In this document: positions 34,570 through 43,149 of the stretch, piece after piece
Position numbering within the stretch: position 1 is the first letter of the stretch
Layout: each line of letters starts with the position of its first letter
Assembly: GCA_964581565.1 (NCBI GenBank)
Contig: CAZOOZ010000007.1
Location: 1 to 64,000, forward strand
Direction of reading: 5' to 3'
Source: UBA1433 sp964581565
GTDB taxonomy: Bacteria > Bacillota > Clostridia > Eubacteriales > UBA1433
DNA length: 64,000 bases
The notes under the pieces: model-generated
What the model was told of the DNA's origin: nothing
The model's database searches: none
What the model saw: the letters and a program-made list of their open reading frames with translations, nothing else
Translations under genes and position numbers: made by a program

Positions 34570-35169
34570 TTATTTATTCTTTATATGAAAATCATATTCC
34601 ATCCTCTTTGCCGTATCTATTGCTATCTCGTCTCCCAAAAGCTTTGCGACAATATACAAACACATATCAATACCCGCAGAAATACCCGCCGATGTAAGCA
34701 CTGTCCCTTCATCTACAAATTTTACATTTCTTTGAACATGAATCGAGCAGTACCGGCTCTCCAGCCTATCGATATCCATCCAGTGCGTTGTCGCTTTTTT
34801 ACGATCTAGAAGCCCTGCTTGCGCCAATAAAAATGCTCCCGTACATACGGATGCCATTATCTTGGTTTTTTTTCTGCATTCTTTCAGCCAGTTAATAATA
34901 ACCGGATTATGGATTTCTATTTCTTCAGCGCCATAGCCGCCCGGGATAATCAGGACATCAAAATGAGGCACATGATATATATCCTCATCAGGCAGCACTT
35001 TTAAGCCTCCCCTGGCAGTGATAGGCTTTTTTTCCTCGGCCACGACTTTTACATGAAACGGCTTATCCTTAGAATATGGATATGAAGTAACCGAAAATAC
35101 TTCAAAGGGTCCTGTAAAATCCAGCACTTCAACTTCATTAAAAAGGAGTATACCAACATTATATTGCAT
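34570..35169 (-). CDS. DJ-1/PfpI-family protein
   Basis: A class-I glutamine-amidotransferase-like protein of about 199 residues (204 from an upstream ATG at 35184). The nucleophile cysteine is in the elbow ASVCTGAFLLAQAG, and the conserved acidic residue lies in EVEVLDFTGPFEVF. The chain matches the isonitrile-hydratase-like / AraC-associated branch of the family (HWMDIDRLESRY; TSAGISAGIDMCLYIV). I prefer the Met at 35169 because GGTGAAAATGTTG is well spaced before it. Substrate unknown; family activities include isonitrile hydration and deglycation. Confidence 0.82.
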   Translation of the reverse strand: MQYNVGILLFNEVEVLDFTGPFEVFSVTSYPYSKDKPFHVKVVAEEKKPITARGGLKVLPDEDIYHVPHFDVLIIPGGYGAEEIEIHNPVIINWLKECRKKTKIMASVCTGAFLLAQAGLLDRKKATTHWMDIDRLESRYCSIHVQRNVKFVDEGTVLTSAGISAGIDMCLYIVAKLLGDEIAIDTAKRMEYDFHIKNK

Positions 35170-35324
35170 CAACATTTTCACCATTTATAAAGATAATAAT
35201 ATTTATTATACGCCAAAAAATTTATATGTAATAAAAAAAGACGTTCTTCGCAGATTATTTCTTTTGAAAAACATCCTTTTATACTTTGAATGATTTTTGG
35301 CCTTTACAAAACCAAAGTCTGAGA

Positions 35325-35714
35325 TTAACGTTTTGAGAATTGCGGTGCTCTTCTTGCTTTTTTGAGACCGTATTTCTTTCTTTCTGTCATTCTTGAATCT
35401 CTTGTCAAATATCCGGCTTTTTTAAGTTCGGGTTTTAATGTTTCATCAGCTAGCACGAGCGCACGCGATATACCGTGTTTGATTGCGCCTGCCTGACCTG
35501 TAAATCCGCCGCCTTTAACATTGACAAAAACATCGAATTTATTTTGTGTATCTGTTAAAGCAAGTGGTTGCTTTGCCACAACTTTTAATGTTTCCATTCC
35601 GAAATACACATCAATATCTCGTTTGTTGATTGTGAAATTACCTGTGCCAGGACGTAGAATTACTCTTGCAACTGATTTTTTTCTTCGTCCCGTAGCCATT
35701 ACTTGATCTGCCAT
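35325..35714 (-). CDS. rpsI: 30S ribosomal protein S9
   Basis: A 129-residue head protein of the small subunit whose C-terminal tail reaches the P-site tRNA. The N-terminal TGRRKKSVARVIL and the C-terminal DSRMTERKKYGLKKARRAPQFSKR are diagnostic. Last gene of the large ribosomal cluster, 15 bases after rplM. Confidence 0.97.
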   Translation of the reverse strand: MADQVMATGRRKKSVARVILRPGTGNFTINKRDIDVYFGMETLKVVAKQPLALTDTQNKFDVFVNVKGGGFTGQAGAIKHGISRALVLADETLKPELKKAGYLTRDSRMTERKKYGLKKARRAPQFSKR

Positions 35715-35729
35715 TTTCTCTTCCTCCCC

Positions 35730-36173
35730 TTAAGCCTTTATTTCCAATTTTTCAGGTTTTTGTGCTGCATGAGGATGCTCGCTTCCAGCATACACTTTCA
35801 GTTTTTTATACATTTGTCTGCCAAGTTTATTTTTAGGAAGCATACCTTTAATAGCTTTTTCAACTACAAACGCAGGTTTTTTCTCCATAAGATGTCTATA
35901 CTGTGTTGCTTTAAAACCACCGGGATATCCAGAATGCCTGTAGTACATTTTTTGTTCTAATTTTTTGCCTGTCAGTACAACTTTATCTGCATTAATAACA
36001 ATTACAAAGTCACCCGTGTCGATAAACGGTGTGTAATAAGGTTTATTTTTCCCTCTGAGAACAGCGGCAATTTGTGTTGCCATTCTGCCTAAAGTCAAAC
36101 CCTGTGCATCTACTACATACCATTTTCGTTCGATATTTTCAGGCTTAGCAATTGATGTTGTTTTGGTTAACAT
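35730..36173 (-). CDS. rplM: 50S ribosomal protein L13
   Basis: A 147-residue large-subunit protein with ERKWYVVDAQGLTLGRMA, the Walker-like INADKVVLTGKKLEQK and the KGMLPKNKLGRQM motif. It follows a promoter and a short structured leader, so rplM-rpsI can be made independently of the genes upstream. RBS is CGGAGGAAACTC. Confidence 0.97.
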   Translation of the reverse strand: MLTKTTSIAKPENIERKWYVVDAQGLTLGRMATQIAAVLRGKNKPYYTPFIDTGDFVIVINADKVVLTGKKLEQKMYYRHSGYPGGFKATQYRHLMEKKPAFVVEKAIKGMLPKNKLGRQMYKKLKVYAGSEHPHAAQKPEKLEIKA

Positions 36174-36237
36174 TGAGTTTCCTCCGTTTATTTGGTATTT
36201 ATGACATTCCCGGGGCTTTGGGAATATATAATGCCAA
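36174..36237 (-). promoter_or_regulatory. Candidate ribosomal protein L13 leader
   Basis: The 64-base rplM 5' UTR can fold as a nested hairpin: TTGG pairs with CCAA outside, ATTCCC with GGGAAT inside, loop AAAGCCCC. Size, position and fold match the L13 leader motif described in Firmicutes. The identification is by resemblance. Confidence 0.5.
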
Positions 36238-36243
36238 CGATTA

Positions 36244-36272
36244 TTTTATAAAATATTATGTTTATTGTCAAT
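36244..36272 (-). promoter_or_regulatory. Promoter for rplM-rpsI
   Basis: Minus-strand TTGACA (36272-36267) and TAAAAT (36249-36244), spacer 17 bases. Transcription would begin at the leader hairpin. Confidence 0.7.
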
Positions 36273-36281
36273 ATTTTTTTA

Positions 36282-37016
36282 TCAATATACTATTTCTTTT
36301 AAATATAATCCGCACGCCGGAAGTGTAGCTCCCGCAAGTGTTCTGTCTTTATTTTGAATAATGGTTTTAATATCAGACGGCTTCATTTTTCCTATCGCCG
36401 CATATAAAAGCGTGCCTGATAAAATGCGTACCATGTTATATAAAAATCCGTTGCCCGTTACTTCAATTAAGATTAAGTCATTTTCTTTCTGGATATTAAT
36501 CTCATAAATTGTCCTCACAAAAATTTTGCTTTGAGACCCTGAGGCCATAAACGCCGTAAAATCGTGCTCGCCAACGATATATTTTGATGCCTCTCTCATT
36601 TTTTCGAAGTCTAAATCGTAAAGACAATGATAGGCATAGTTTTTTAAAAACGGAGAAGCTATCCTTCTTGTGAATATTTGATAGACATATGTTTTTTGTC
36701 TTGCATGATACCTGCTGTGAAAATCATTTTTTCTTTCAATGGCTTTGATAACTGAGATATCCATTGGCAGCACAGAATTGATTGCAAAAGCAAATTTTTC
36801 TATGGGAATGCTGCTGTTTGTATGAAAATTCCCACTTTGCCCCAGAGCATGCACTCCCGCATCTGTCCTGCTTGCGCCTATGAGAACGCTTTTTTCTTTT
36901 GTTATTGATACAACCGCTTCTTCCAATTTCTGCTGTACAGAAATGCCATTTTCTTGCCTCTGCCATCCGCAGTAATTGCTACCATCATACTCTATGATTA
37001 TTTGTATATTGCGCAT
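36282..37016 (-). CDS. truA: tRNA pseudouridine(38-40) synthase TruA
   Basis: Converts uridines 38-40 of tRNA anticodon arms to pseudouridine. The 244-residue sequence starts MRNIQIIIEYDGSNYCGWQRQ and has the catalytic aspartate in IGASRTDAGVHALGQ, followed by NSVLPMDISV and the C-terminal GNGFLYNMVRILSGTLL. It lies after ecfT, its usual place in Clostridia and Bacilli. Confidence 0.96.
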   Translation of the reverse strand: MRNIQIIIEYDGSNYCGWQRQENGISVQQKLEEAVVSITKEKSVLIGASRTDAGVHALGQSGNFHTNSSIPIEKFAFAINSVLPMDISVIKAIERKNDFHSRYHARQKTYVYQIFTRRIASPFLKNYAYHCLYDLDFEKMREASKYIVGEHDFTAFMASGSQSKIFVRTIYEINIQKENDLILIEVTGNGFLYNMVRILSGTLLYAAIGKMKPSDIKTIIQNKDRTLAGATLPACGLYLKEIVY

Positions 37017-37051
37017 ACTGCATCTCTCCCGTATAACATCATTATTGTTCT

Positions 37052-37873
37052 TTATTTTATTGGAATATGCATCAACGGCAAAAATCTGCTTGCTATGATC
37101 AACATTATCATAAATGCCGTTATGATATAAGCGATTCTGTCATTCTTTGAATAAACCAGCTCATTGAGGCGTGTTCTGTTTGTACCTCCTCTGTAGCATC
37201 TTGCTTCCATGGCCATTGCAAGCTCGTCTGCTCTTTTAAAGGAACCGATAAATAAAGGCACTAATATAGGTACGATACTTTTTGCTTTTTTAAATATGTT
37301 ACCTGTTTCAAAATCCGCCCCCCTCGCTTTCTGGGCTTTCATAATTTTATCAGCCTCTTCCATTAACGTAGGGATAAACCGCAGCGCAATTGTCATCATC
37401 ATTGCCAGTTCGTGTGCATAGGATCGCAAGCCGGGAATAACTCTCATGCAATGCTCCATGCCGTCAGTAAGCGATATCGGAGATGTAGTGAGCGTCATGA
37501 TTGATGTGCCGATAATGAGCATGGTCAGCCTGATCGCCATAAAGAACGCATTGATCAAACCGGCATCGGTTACTTTTAGCGGACCAATTCTAAAAAGAAT
37601 GTTACCGTCTGTTACAAATATATTTAAAATGACCGTAATCAAAATAATAAATATAATCGCCTTTACACTTTTAAACACAAACTTTAACGGTATATTCGAC
37701 AGATATATCAGCCATGCCAAAAAGAATAATGCGATTGCATATCCTACGGCATTATTGGCAAAAAATAATATAATGATATAAACAAACGAATAAACGATTT
37801 TGGTTCGGGGATCTAAATCATGTATCAATGATTTAACGGGATAATATTGCCCGATTGTTATATCTTTAAACAT
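37052..37873 (-). CDS. ecfT: Energy-coupling factor transporter transmembrane protein EcfT
   Basis: The membrane scaffold of group II ECF vitamin transporters, linking the two ATPases to interchangeable substrate-binding S components. The 273-residue protein has about five membrane helices and the two short coupling motifs of the family: ARGADFETG-type (KAQKARGAD) and AMEARCYRGG. Its start overlaps the ecfA2 stop by eight bases. No S component is encoded in the window. Confidence 0.93.
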   Translation of the reverse strand: MFKDITIGQYYPVKSLIHDLDPRTKIVYSFVYIIILFFANNAVGYAIALFFLAWLIYLSNIPLKFVFKSVKAIIFIILITVILNIFVTDGNILFRIGPLKVTDAGLINAFFMAIRLTMLIIGTSIMTLTTSPISLTDGMEHCMRVIPGLRSYAHELAMMMTIALRFIPTLMEEADKIMKAQKARGADFETGNIFKKAKSIVPILVPLFIGSFKRADELAMAMEARCYRGGTNRTRLNELVYSKNDRIAYIITAFMIMLIIASRFLPLMHIPIK

Positions 37874-38732
37874 GTATATCCCCCTTTTCTAACAGCTTTA
37901 CCAATTCTTTTTTCGCTGATTCTACTGTAAATACCTTTTGGTCTACATCACAGCCCTTTTCTTTAAGCGCTTTCATTAAATAAGTGATATCCGGTGCTCG
38001 CAGGCCTATTTCGCTCAATTTTTCAACTTGTGAAAACACTTCCGATGGAGTGGCATCCATTAAAATCTTAGCTTGGCTCATCACAATGATACGATTTGCC
38101 AATTGTGCAACTTCTTCCATATTATGGCTAATGAGGATAACAGTTATATTTTGATTTTTATATAATTCATAAATACTTTTTAAAATTTCTGATTTTCCGA
38201 GCGGGTCCAGCCCAGCCGTTGGCTCGTCCAGAATCAAAACATCAGGCTTCATGGATAAAACACCTGCAATGGCTACACGCCGCATTTGTCCGCCTGATAT
38301 ATCAAAAGGAGAACGGTCTTTATATTCTTCGTAATCCAAGCCGGTAAATTCCATCGCTTCTTTGACACGCTCACATATTTCGTCTTCACTAAGGCCTAAA
38401 TTTTTAGGTCCAAAAGCAATATCTTTGTAAATTGTTTCTTCAAAGAGCTGATGTTCAGCATATTGAAAGACAAGTCCAACTTTACGCCTTATACTGATTT
38501 TATTCGTTTTATTTTCAGCAATATCAGTACCGTCAACGAAAACCGAACCGCTTGTTGGCAGTAACAATCCATTCATATGCTGTACAAGCGTGGATTTACC
38601 CGAACCTGTGTGCCCGATGATTGCGATAAACTCTGTCTGTTCAATATTTATATTAATATCTTGAAGTGCTACATACTCAAAAGGAGTATCTGGTGCGTAA
38701 ACATGTGATACATTTATTAATTTTACCGACAT
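37866..38732 (-). CDS. ecfA2: Energy-coupling factor transporter ATPase EcfA2
   Basis: One of the two ATPases of the ECF module. Walker A GHTGSGKST, Q-loop VGLVFQYAEHQLFEETIYKD, signature SGGQMRR and Walker B DVLILDEPTAGLD are all present, with the switch histidine in ISHNMEEVAQ. Length is 288 from the ATG at 38732, which has GGTGAAG upstream and overlaps the end of ecfA1. The EYAEHQLFE pattern after the Q-loop is characteristic of EcfA2. Confidence 0.93.
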   Translation of the reverse strand: MSVKLINVSHVYAPDTPFEYVALQDININIEQTEFIAIIGHTGSGKSTLVQHMNGLLLPTSGSVFVDGTDIAENKTNKISIRRKVGLVFQYAEHQLFEETIYKDIAFGPKNLGLSEDEICERVKEAMEFTGLDYEEYKDRSPFDISGGQMRRVAIAGVLSMKPDVLILDEPTAGLDPLGKSEILKSIYELYKNQNITVILISHNMEEVAQLANRIIVMSQAKILMDATPSEVFSQVEKLSEIGLRAPDITYLMKALKEKGCDVDQKVFTVESAKKELVKLLEKGDIHV

Positions 38733-39553
38733 ACGCACTTCACCATCTCTTCTACTGTAAGTATGCCTTCAGGGACATTATATCCGTCTTTTTTCAGCAA
38801 ATATGCCAGCTTTGTGATATTGGGCACATCAAGCTGCAAATTTTGCAATTCTTCTACTTTGGAAAATATTTCTTTAGGTGCGCCCTGCATCGCCACTTCG
38901 CCTTTATTGAGAACAATAATTCTGTCTGCATCTACAATTTCTTCCATATAGTGTGTGATATATATAATTGTTGTTTTATTTTCTTTATTCAATTCTTTTA
39001 CACAAGTGAGAACTTCTTGCCTGCCTACCGGATCCAGCATGGCAGTTGCTTCGTCAAAAATGATACAGCTTGGACGCATGGCAAGAATGCCTGCTATCGC
39101 TATGCGCTGTTTCTGTCCGCCTGATAATTGATGCGGTTTTCTGTCTTTATATTGCAGCATTTTTACGGTTTCTAGTGCTTCGTCTACGCGTCTTCGTATT
39201 TCTTTTTGTTCGACGCCCAAATTTTCAGGACCAAAAGCCACATCTTCTTCAACAATTGTAGCTACGATTTGATTATCAGGATTTTGAAAAACAATACCTG
39301 CTTTCTGCCTGATATCCCATATTTTTTCATCGTCCTTCGTGTTCATGCCATAAACTAAAATGTCACCTTCCGAAGGCTTGATAATGCCGTTTAATAACTT
39401 GGCCAGTGTGCTTTTCCCACTGCCATTATGCCCAATAATTGCTAAAAATTCCCCTTCATAGATGTCAAAAGACATATCGTATATTGCTGTTAATTCTTCT
39501 TCATCTCTTAAATATTTATATGTGAGATCTTTTATTTCAATAGCTTTAAGCAT
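38723..39553 (-). CDS. ecfA1: Energy-coupling factor transporter ATPase EcfA1
   Basis: The partner ATPase of the ECF module, 276 residues. Walker A GHNGSGKST, Q-loop GIVFQNPDNQIVATIVEEDVAFGPENLG, signature SGGQKQR and Walker B SCIIFDEATAMLDP are present; the FQNPDNQ pattern marks EcfA1. The Met at 39553 is chosen because GTGGAG lies seven bases upstream; the longer frame overlaps rplQ. It begins right after the rplQ stop and a hairpin, so its level may be set by partial termination. Confidence 0.93.
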   Translation of the reverse strand: MLKAIEIKDLTYKYLRDEEELTAIYDMSFDIYEGEFLAIIGHNGSGKSTLAKLLNGIIKPSEGDILVYGMNTKDDEKIWDIRQKAGIVFQNPDNQIVATIVEEDVAFGPENLGVEQKEIRRRVDEALETVKMLQYKDRKPHQLSGGQKQRIAIAGILAMRPSCIIFDEATAMLDPVGRQEVLTCVKELNKENKTTIIYITHYMEEIVDADRIIVLNKGEVAMQGAPKEIFSKVEELQNLQLDVPNITKLAYLLKKDGYNVPEGILTVEEMVKCVCR

Positions 39554-39573
39554 CATTTGTCTCCACGTTTTAT

Positions 39574-39600
39574 AAAGGGAGCAGCCACGGCTACTCCCCT
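39574..39600 (-). terminator. Hairpin overlapping the rplQ stop codon
   Basis: GC-rich minus-strand stem GGGAGTAGCC / GGCTGCTCCC with a 2-base centre, then TTTATAAAA. The T-run is short, so partial termination between rplQ and ecfA1 is more likely than a full stop. Confidence 0.5.
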
Positions 39601-39962
39601 TTTTTTGCAATCGCACTATTTTCTGTTAATTTGAGGATTGCCATTTCGGCTCCGTCTCCTCTTCTTGTTCCCAACTTATAAATTTGGACATAGCCACCTT
39701 GTCTGTTAATATTAGCCGGTGCAACTTCATTAAATAATCTTGTTACTACTTTTCTATCTGTTATATAGCTAAGCGCCTGACGTTTTGTGTGAAGTGTGTT
39801 ACGTTTTCCAAGCGTAATCATTTTTTCTGCTATTTTACCTGTTTCCTTTGCCCTGTCAAGAGTCGTGGTTATTTCGCCGTATCTAAAGAAATCCGTTACC
39901 AAATTTCGCAACATTGCTCTTCTTTGATTTGAAGGGCGACCTAATTTTTTATATCCTGCCAA
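39591..39962 (-). CDS. rplQ: 50S ribosomal protein L17
   Basis: A 123-residue large-subunit protein. MAGYKKLGRPSNQRRAMLRNL and ITTTLDRAKETGKIAEKMITLGK are diagnostic. Last of the alpha-operon genes; its stop codon is inside a hairpin that precedes the ecf genes. Confidence 0.97.
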   Translation of the reverse strand: MAGYKKLGRPSNQRRAMLRNLVTDFFRYGEITTTLDRAKETGKIAEKMITLGKRNTLHTKRQALSYITDRKVVTRLFNEVAPANINRQGGYVQIYKLGTRRGDGAEMAILKLTENSAIAKKGE

Positions 39963-39976
39963 TGTACTTCCCCCCT

Positions 39977-40927
39977 TTATTCATCGCTTTTTTTAAATTT
40001 AAGACCCATTTCATCTAATTTTTGTTTAATTTCATTTAATGATTTCCTACCCAAGTTTCTGATCTTCATCATTTCTTCATCAGTCTTTTCGGTTAATTCT
40101 GAAACATAATTAATATTTGCACGTTTCAGGCAATTATTGGATCGAACTGATAATTCTAATTCCTCAATAGACATTTCAAGCATTTTTTCTTTTTTATTTT
40201 CATCTTTTTCTATCAAAATCTCAATATCATTTAATTGGCTTTCTAAATTTATAAACATTTTCAAATGATCATTTAAAACTTTGGCAGCCAATGATATCGC
40301 TGCTTTTGGAGTGATTGTTCCATCTGTCCAAATATTGATTCTAAGACTGTCTAAATCGGTGATATTGCCTACACGTGTATCTTTGACAGTAAAATTAACC
40401 TTTTTTACAGGTGTAAAAATTGAATCAACAGGCAGCATACCGATAGGATCGCGATAATCTTTATTCTTTTCAGCCGGTGTATAACCCCTGCCTTTAGAAA
40501 TAACTATCTCCATATTTAATTCGCCGTCTTCTGTAAGAGTAGCTATATGCAGATCATTGTTGATTATTTCTACATCTGAACTTATTTCAATATCGCCGGA
40601 TTTTACTTCACATTCGCCTTTTGCTCTAATATAAGCAGTTGCCGTATCTTCTTCACCCAAAAGTTTAACAGCTAATTTTTTCAAATTTAGAATAATTTGC
40701 ACAACATCTTCTTTTACACCCGGTATTACCGAAAACTCGTGCAAAATTCCGTCAATTTTCACTTTTGTTACAGCAGCACCCGGAAGCGAGGAGAGCATTA
40801 TTCTCCTGAGAGAATTGCCCAGCGTGATGCCGTATCCTCTCTCCAGAGGTTCTACGACAAATTCGCCGTATGTGCCCTCTTCATTTAACTGTTCAATCTC
40901 AATTCTTGGTTTTTCAAATTGTATCAT
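39977..40927 (-). CDS. rpoA: DNA-directed RNA polymerase subunit alpha
   Basis: Assembly platform of RNA polymerase and contact for activators and UP elements. The N-terminal domain (about 1-230) has EPLERGYGITLGNSLRRIMLSSLPG; the C-terminal domain (about 250-316) has ELSVRSNNCLKRANINYVSELTEK and MKIRNLGRKSLNEIKQKL. Length 316 is normal. Sits between rpsD and rplQ. Confidence 0.98.
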   Translation of the reverse strand: MIQFEKPRIEIEQLNEEGTYGEFVVEPLERGYGITLGNSLRRIMLSSLPGAAVTKVKIDGILHEFSVIPGVKEDVVQIILNLKKLAVKLLGEEDTATAYIRAKGECEVKSGDIEISSDVEIINNDLHIATLTEDGELNMEIVISKGRGYTPAEKNKDYRDPIGMLPVDSIFTPVKKVNFTVKDTRVGNITDLDSLRINIWTDGTITPKAAISLAAKVLNDHLKMFINLESQLNDIEILIEKDENKKEKMLEMSIEELELSVRSNNCLKRANINYVSELTEKTDEEMMKIRNLGRKSLNEIKQKLDEMGLKFKKSDE

Positions 40928-40968
40928 ATTACCCCTCCGTAGTTAATTTATATTTGATGGGGTCTATA

Positions 40969-41595
40969 CTACTTAGAGTAGTACTCTACTATTAAGTTAT
41001 CTTTGATTTCTAAATCAATATCATCGCGTGCAGGCATCAACACAATTTTACCTGTCATGTTTTCTGCATCTACATCCAGCCATTTTGGTACAATTTTTCC
41101 ACTTGCAGCTTCCGCTAATGTTTTAAATTTTGCACTTTTTCTGCTGCTTTCTTTAACACTGATTACCATTGATTCTTTTGTTAAGAACGATGGAATATTT
41201 ACTTTTTTCCCGTCTACCAAAAAATGTCCATGTAGTACCAGTTGTCTTGCTTCTTTTCGTGATGACGCAAATCCCATGCGATATACTACGTTATCTAATC
41301 TGCTTTCAAGTATTCTTAAAAGATTTTCCCCAGTGACTCCTTGTTGTTTTTCAGCAAGGGTAAAATACTTGCTGAATTGCTTTTCAAGTACACCATAAAT
41401 TCTTTTTGCTTTTTGCTTTTCTCTCAATTGCAATCCATATTCACTTGATTTGGTTCTTTTTGTTCCATGTTGTCCCGGAGCGGTTCCTCTCCTATCCATA
41501 GCGCACTTTGGAGAATAGCAGCGATCACCTTTAAGAAAAAGCTTCATCTTTTCTTTTCTGCACAATCTGCATGAAGCATCTGTATATCTTGCCAT
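40969..41595 (-). CDS. rpsD: 30S ribosomal protein S4
   Basis: Primary 16S rRNA-binding and assembly protein. The 208-residue chain has an N-terminal zinc-finger (CRLCRKEKMKLFLKGDRCYSPKC), the GTAPGQHG motif and an S4 RNA-binding domain (LESRLDNVVYRMGFASSRKEARQLVLHGHFLVDGK). The four-cysteine version is one of two forms of S4 found in Firmicutes. Confidence 0.97.
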   Translation of the reverse strand: MARYTDASCRLCRKEKMKLFLKGDRCYSPKCAMDRRGTAPGQHGTKRTKSSEYGLQLREKQKAKRIYGVLEKQFSKYFTLAEKQQGVTGENLLRILESRLDNVVYRMGFASSRKEARQLVLHGHFLVDGKKVNIPSFLTKESMVISVKESSRKSAKFKTLAEAASGKIVPKWLDVDAENMTGKIVLMPARDDIDLEIKDNLIVEYYSK

Positions 41596-41612
41596 ATTCT
41601 TTTATCCTCCTT

Positions 41613-42008
41613 CTATACTCTTCTACGTTTAGGCGGTCTGCACCCATTATGTGGTATTGGTGTCACGTCTTTAATTGATGTTATATCAAGCCCTGCCGCC
41701 TGAAGGCTTCGAATAGCACTTTCTCTTCCTGACCCGGGACCTTTAACAAACACGTCTACAGTTTTCAATCCGTGTTCCATTGCTCGTTTAGCAGCTTCTT
41801 CCGCTACTGCTGACGCAGCATACGGTGTGCTTTTTCTTGAGCCTTTAAATCCCAGTTCACCAGAACTTGACCATGATATCGCATTGCCGGCAACGTCGGA
41901 TATCGTCACAATTGTATTGTTAAAACTGGACTTGATATGCGCCTGCCCGCGCTCAATATTCTTTTTTACTTTTTTTCTTCTGGTTTTACTTGCTTTTTTT
42001 ACTGCCAT
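41613..42008 (-). CDS. rpsK: 30S ribosomal protein S11
   Basis: Platform protein of the small subunit, 131 residues. GQAHIKSSFNNTIVTISDVAGN, the GFKGSRKSTPYAA segment and the C-terminal DVTPIPHNGCRPPKRRRV are diagnostic. Between rpsM and rpsD. Confidence 0.97.
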   Translation of the reverse strand: MAVKKASKTRRKKVKKNIERGQAHIKSSFNNTIVTISDVAGNAISWSSSGELGFKGSRKSTPYAASAVAEEAAKRAMEHGLKTVDVFVKGPGSGRESAIRSLQAAGLDITSIKDVTPIPHNGCRPPKRRRV

Positions 42009-42023
42009 TATAGTCGCCTCCTT

Positions 42024-42392
42024 CTACTTTTTCTTTCTTCCTACAGTTTTCTTAGGACCTTTTCTTGTTCTCGCATTCGTCTTTGTCTTCTGTCCTCTTA
42101 CAGGAAGCCCTTTTCTATGTCTCAGACCTCTATAACAGCCTATTTCCATAAGACGTTTTATGTTCAATTGAACTTCACGTCGCAAATCGCCTTCAACTAC
42201 ATACTGTTGATCTATAATTCCCCTGAGCTTATTGACTTCATCTTCTGTCAAGTCTTTTATTCTCGTATCTGGGTTAATACCGGTTTGAGCAAGTATGTTT
42301 TGTGATGTTTTTTTGCCTACACCATATATATAGGTAAGGCCTATTTCAACTCTTTTATCTCTTGGTAAGTCTACTCCGGCTATTCTCGCCAT
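42024..42392 (-). CDS. rpsM: 30S ribosomal protein S13
   Basis: Head protein that touches the P-site tRNA and bridges the subunits; 122 residues. Begins MARIAGVDLPRDKRVEIGLTYIYGVG and ends with the basic RKGLPVRGQKTKTNARTRKGPKK tail. The Met at 42392 is used because the family starts MARIAGV; GGAGGTGCAACTGCTA precedes it. Confidence 0.97.
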   Translation of the reverse strand: MARIAGVDLPRDKRVEIGLTYIYGVGKKTSQNILAQTGINPDTRIKDLTEDEVNKLRGIIDQQYVVEGDLRREVQLNIKRLMEIGCYRGLRHRKGLPVRGQKTKTNARTRKGPKKTVGRKKK

Positions 42393-42501
42393 TAGCAGTT
42401 GCACCTCCGTTTATTATTTATAAATAGTAATTGTTTTATATATTAAAACAAGATTAGTATTCATAACTCAGCCGCATCTTGTTTTATTTTCAAAATATAT
42501 T

Positions 42502-42615
42502 TTAGCCTTGTCTTTGCTTATGCTTTGGATTTTCACAAATAACCATAACGTTGCCTTTTCTCTTTATGATCTTACATTTCTCACATATTGGTTTTACTGA
42601 TGGTCTGACTTTCAT
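42502..42615 (-). CDS. rpmJ: 50S ribosomal protein L36, zinc-binding type
   Basis: A 37-residue protein, MKVRPSVKPICEKCKIIKRK and on to PKHKQRQG. The CxxC pair, third Cys and His form the zinc site of the C+ type. AAAGGAGGTAGCCAAA precedes its ATG. Standard place between infA and rpsM. Confidence 0.95.
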   Translation of the reverse strand: MKVRPSVKPICEKCKIIKRKGNVMVICENPKHKQRQG

Positions 42616-42630
42616 TTTGGCTACCTCCTT

Positions 42631-42855
42631 TTATCTGCTTTTACCGCGCCAAGTAATCCTGCCTTTTGTTAAATCGTAGGGCGATAATTCCACGATTACT
42701 TTATCTCCGGGCAGTATTCGAATATAGTTCATTCTAAGTTTTCCGGAAATATGCGCAGTGATTTCATGGTTATTTTCAAGTTTTACTTTGAATATTGTAT
42801 TGGGTAGGGCTTCAGTAACAATACCTTCAAGTTCTATGACATCTTGTTTACTCAT
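42631..42855 (-). CDS. infA: Translation initiation factor IF-1
   Basis: An OB-fold protein of 74 residues that blocks the A site during initiation. DVIELEGIVTEALPNTIFKVKLENNHEI, AHISGKLRMNYIRILPGDKV and SPYDLTKGRITWR are diagnostic. Three bases separate its start from the preceding KOW protein's stop, so the two are coupled. Confidence 0.97.
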   Translation of the reverse strand: MSKQDVIELEGIVTEALPNTIFKVKLENNHEITAHISGKLRMNYIRILPGDKVIVELSPYDLTKGRITWRGKSR

Positions 42856-42858
42856 TTA

Positions 42859-43134
42859 TCAGCCTTCCTCCCTTTTTTGTGTGTTACAGCAATCAGCAAT
42901 TTTTTTTCTAATTTCTATATCTGTTATAATTCCTTGCATTATTTTATCTTGCAATTCATTAAATACTGTATTTGTTCTTTTTATATGTTTTATTTTTTTC
43001 TTTTTAAGATTATTAATTTTTCTTAACTTACCGTCACATAGCAGTACATAGTTCTCATCTAAAACACTTATTACAATCATCCATTTGCCACAATCTCTGC
43101 CTGCAACGGATTTTACCAATTGTCCGGGTACCAT
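42859..43134 (-). CDS. KOW-domain RNA-binding protein (L14e-like)
   Basis: A 91-residue protein with a KOW motif at the N terminus (PGQLVKSVAGRDCGKWMIVISVLDENYVLLCDG), a highly basic linker (KKKKIKHIKR) and a helical tail with a pair of cysteines. Clostridia often carry such a KOW protein between map and infA; it probably binds ribosomal RNA, but its role is not settled. Confidence 0.85.
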   Translation of the reverse strand: MVPGQLVKSVAGRDCGKWMIVISVLDENYVLLCDGKLRKINNLKKKKIKHIKRTNTVFNELQDKIMQGIITDIEIRKKIADCCNTQKREEG

Positions 43135-43149
43135 CTATTATAAACCCCT

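Noticed and set aside
35185..35324. Terminator after rpsI
   Set aside because: Only a five-base TTTGG/CCAAA stem is seen near 35296-35313, too weak to call.
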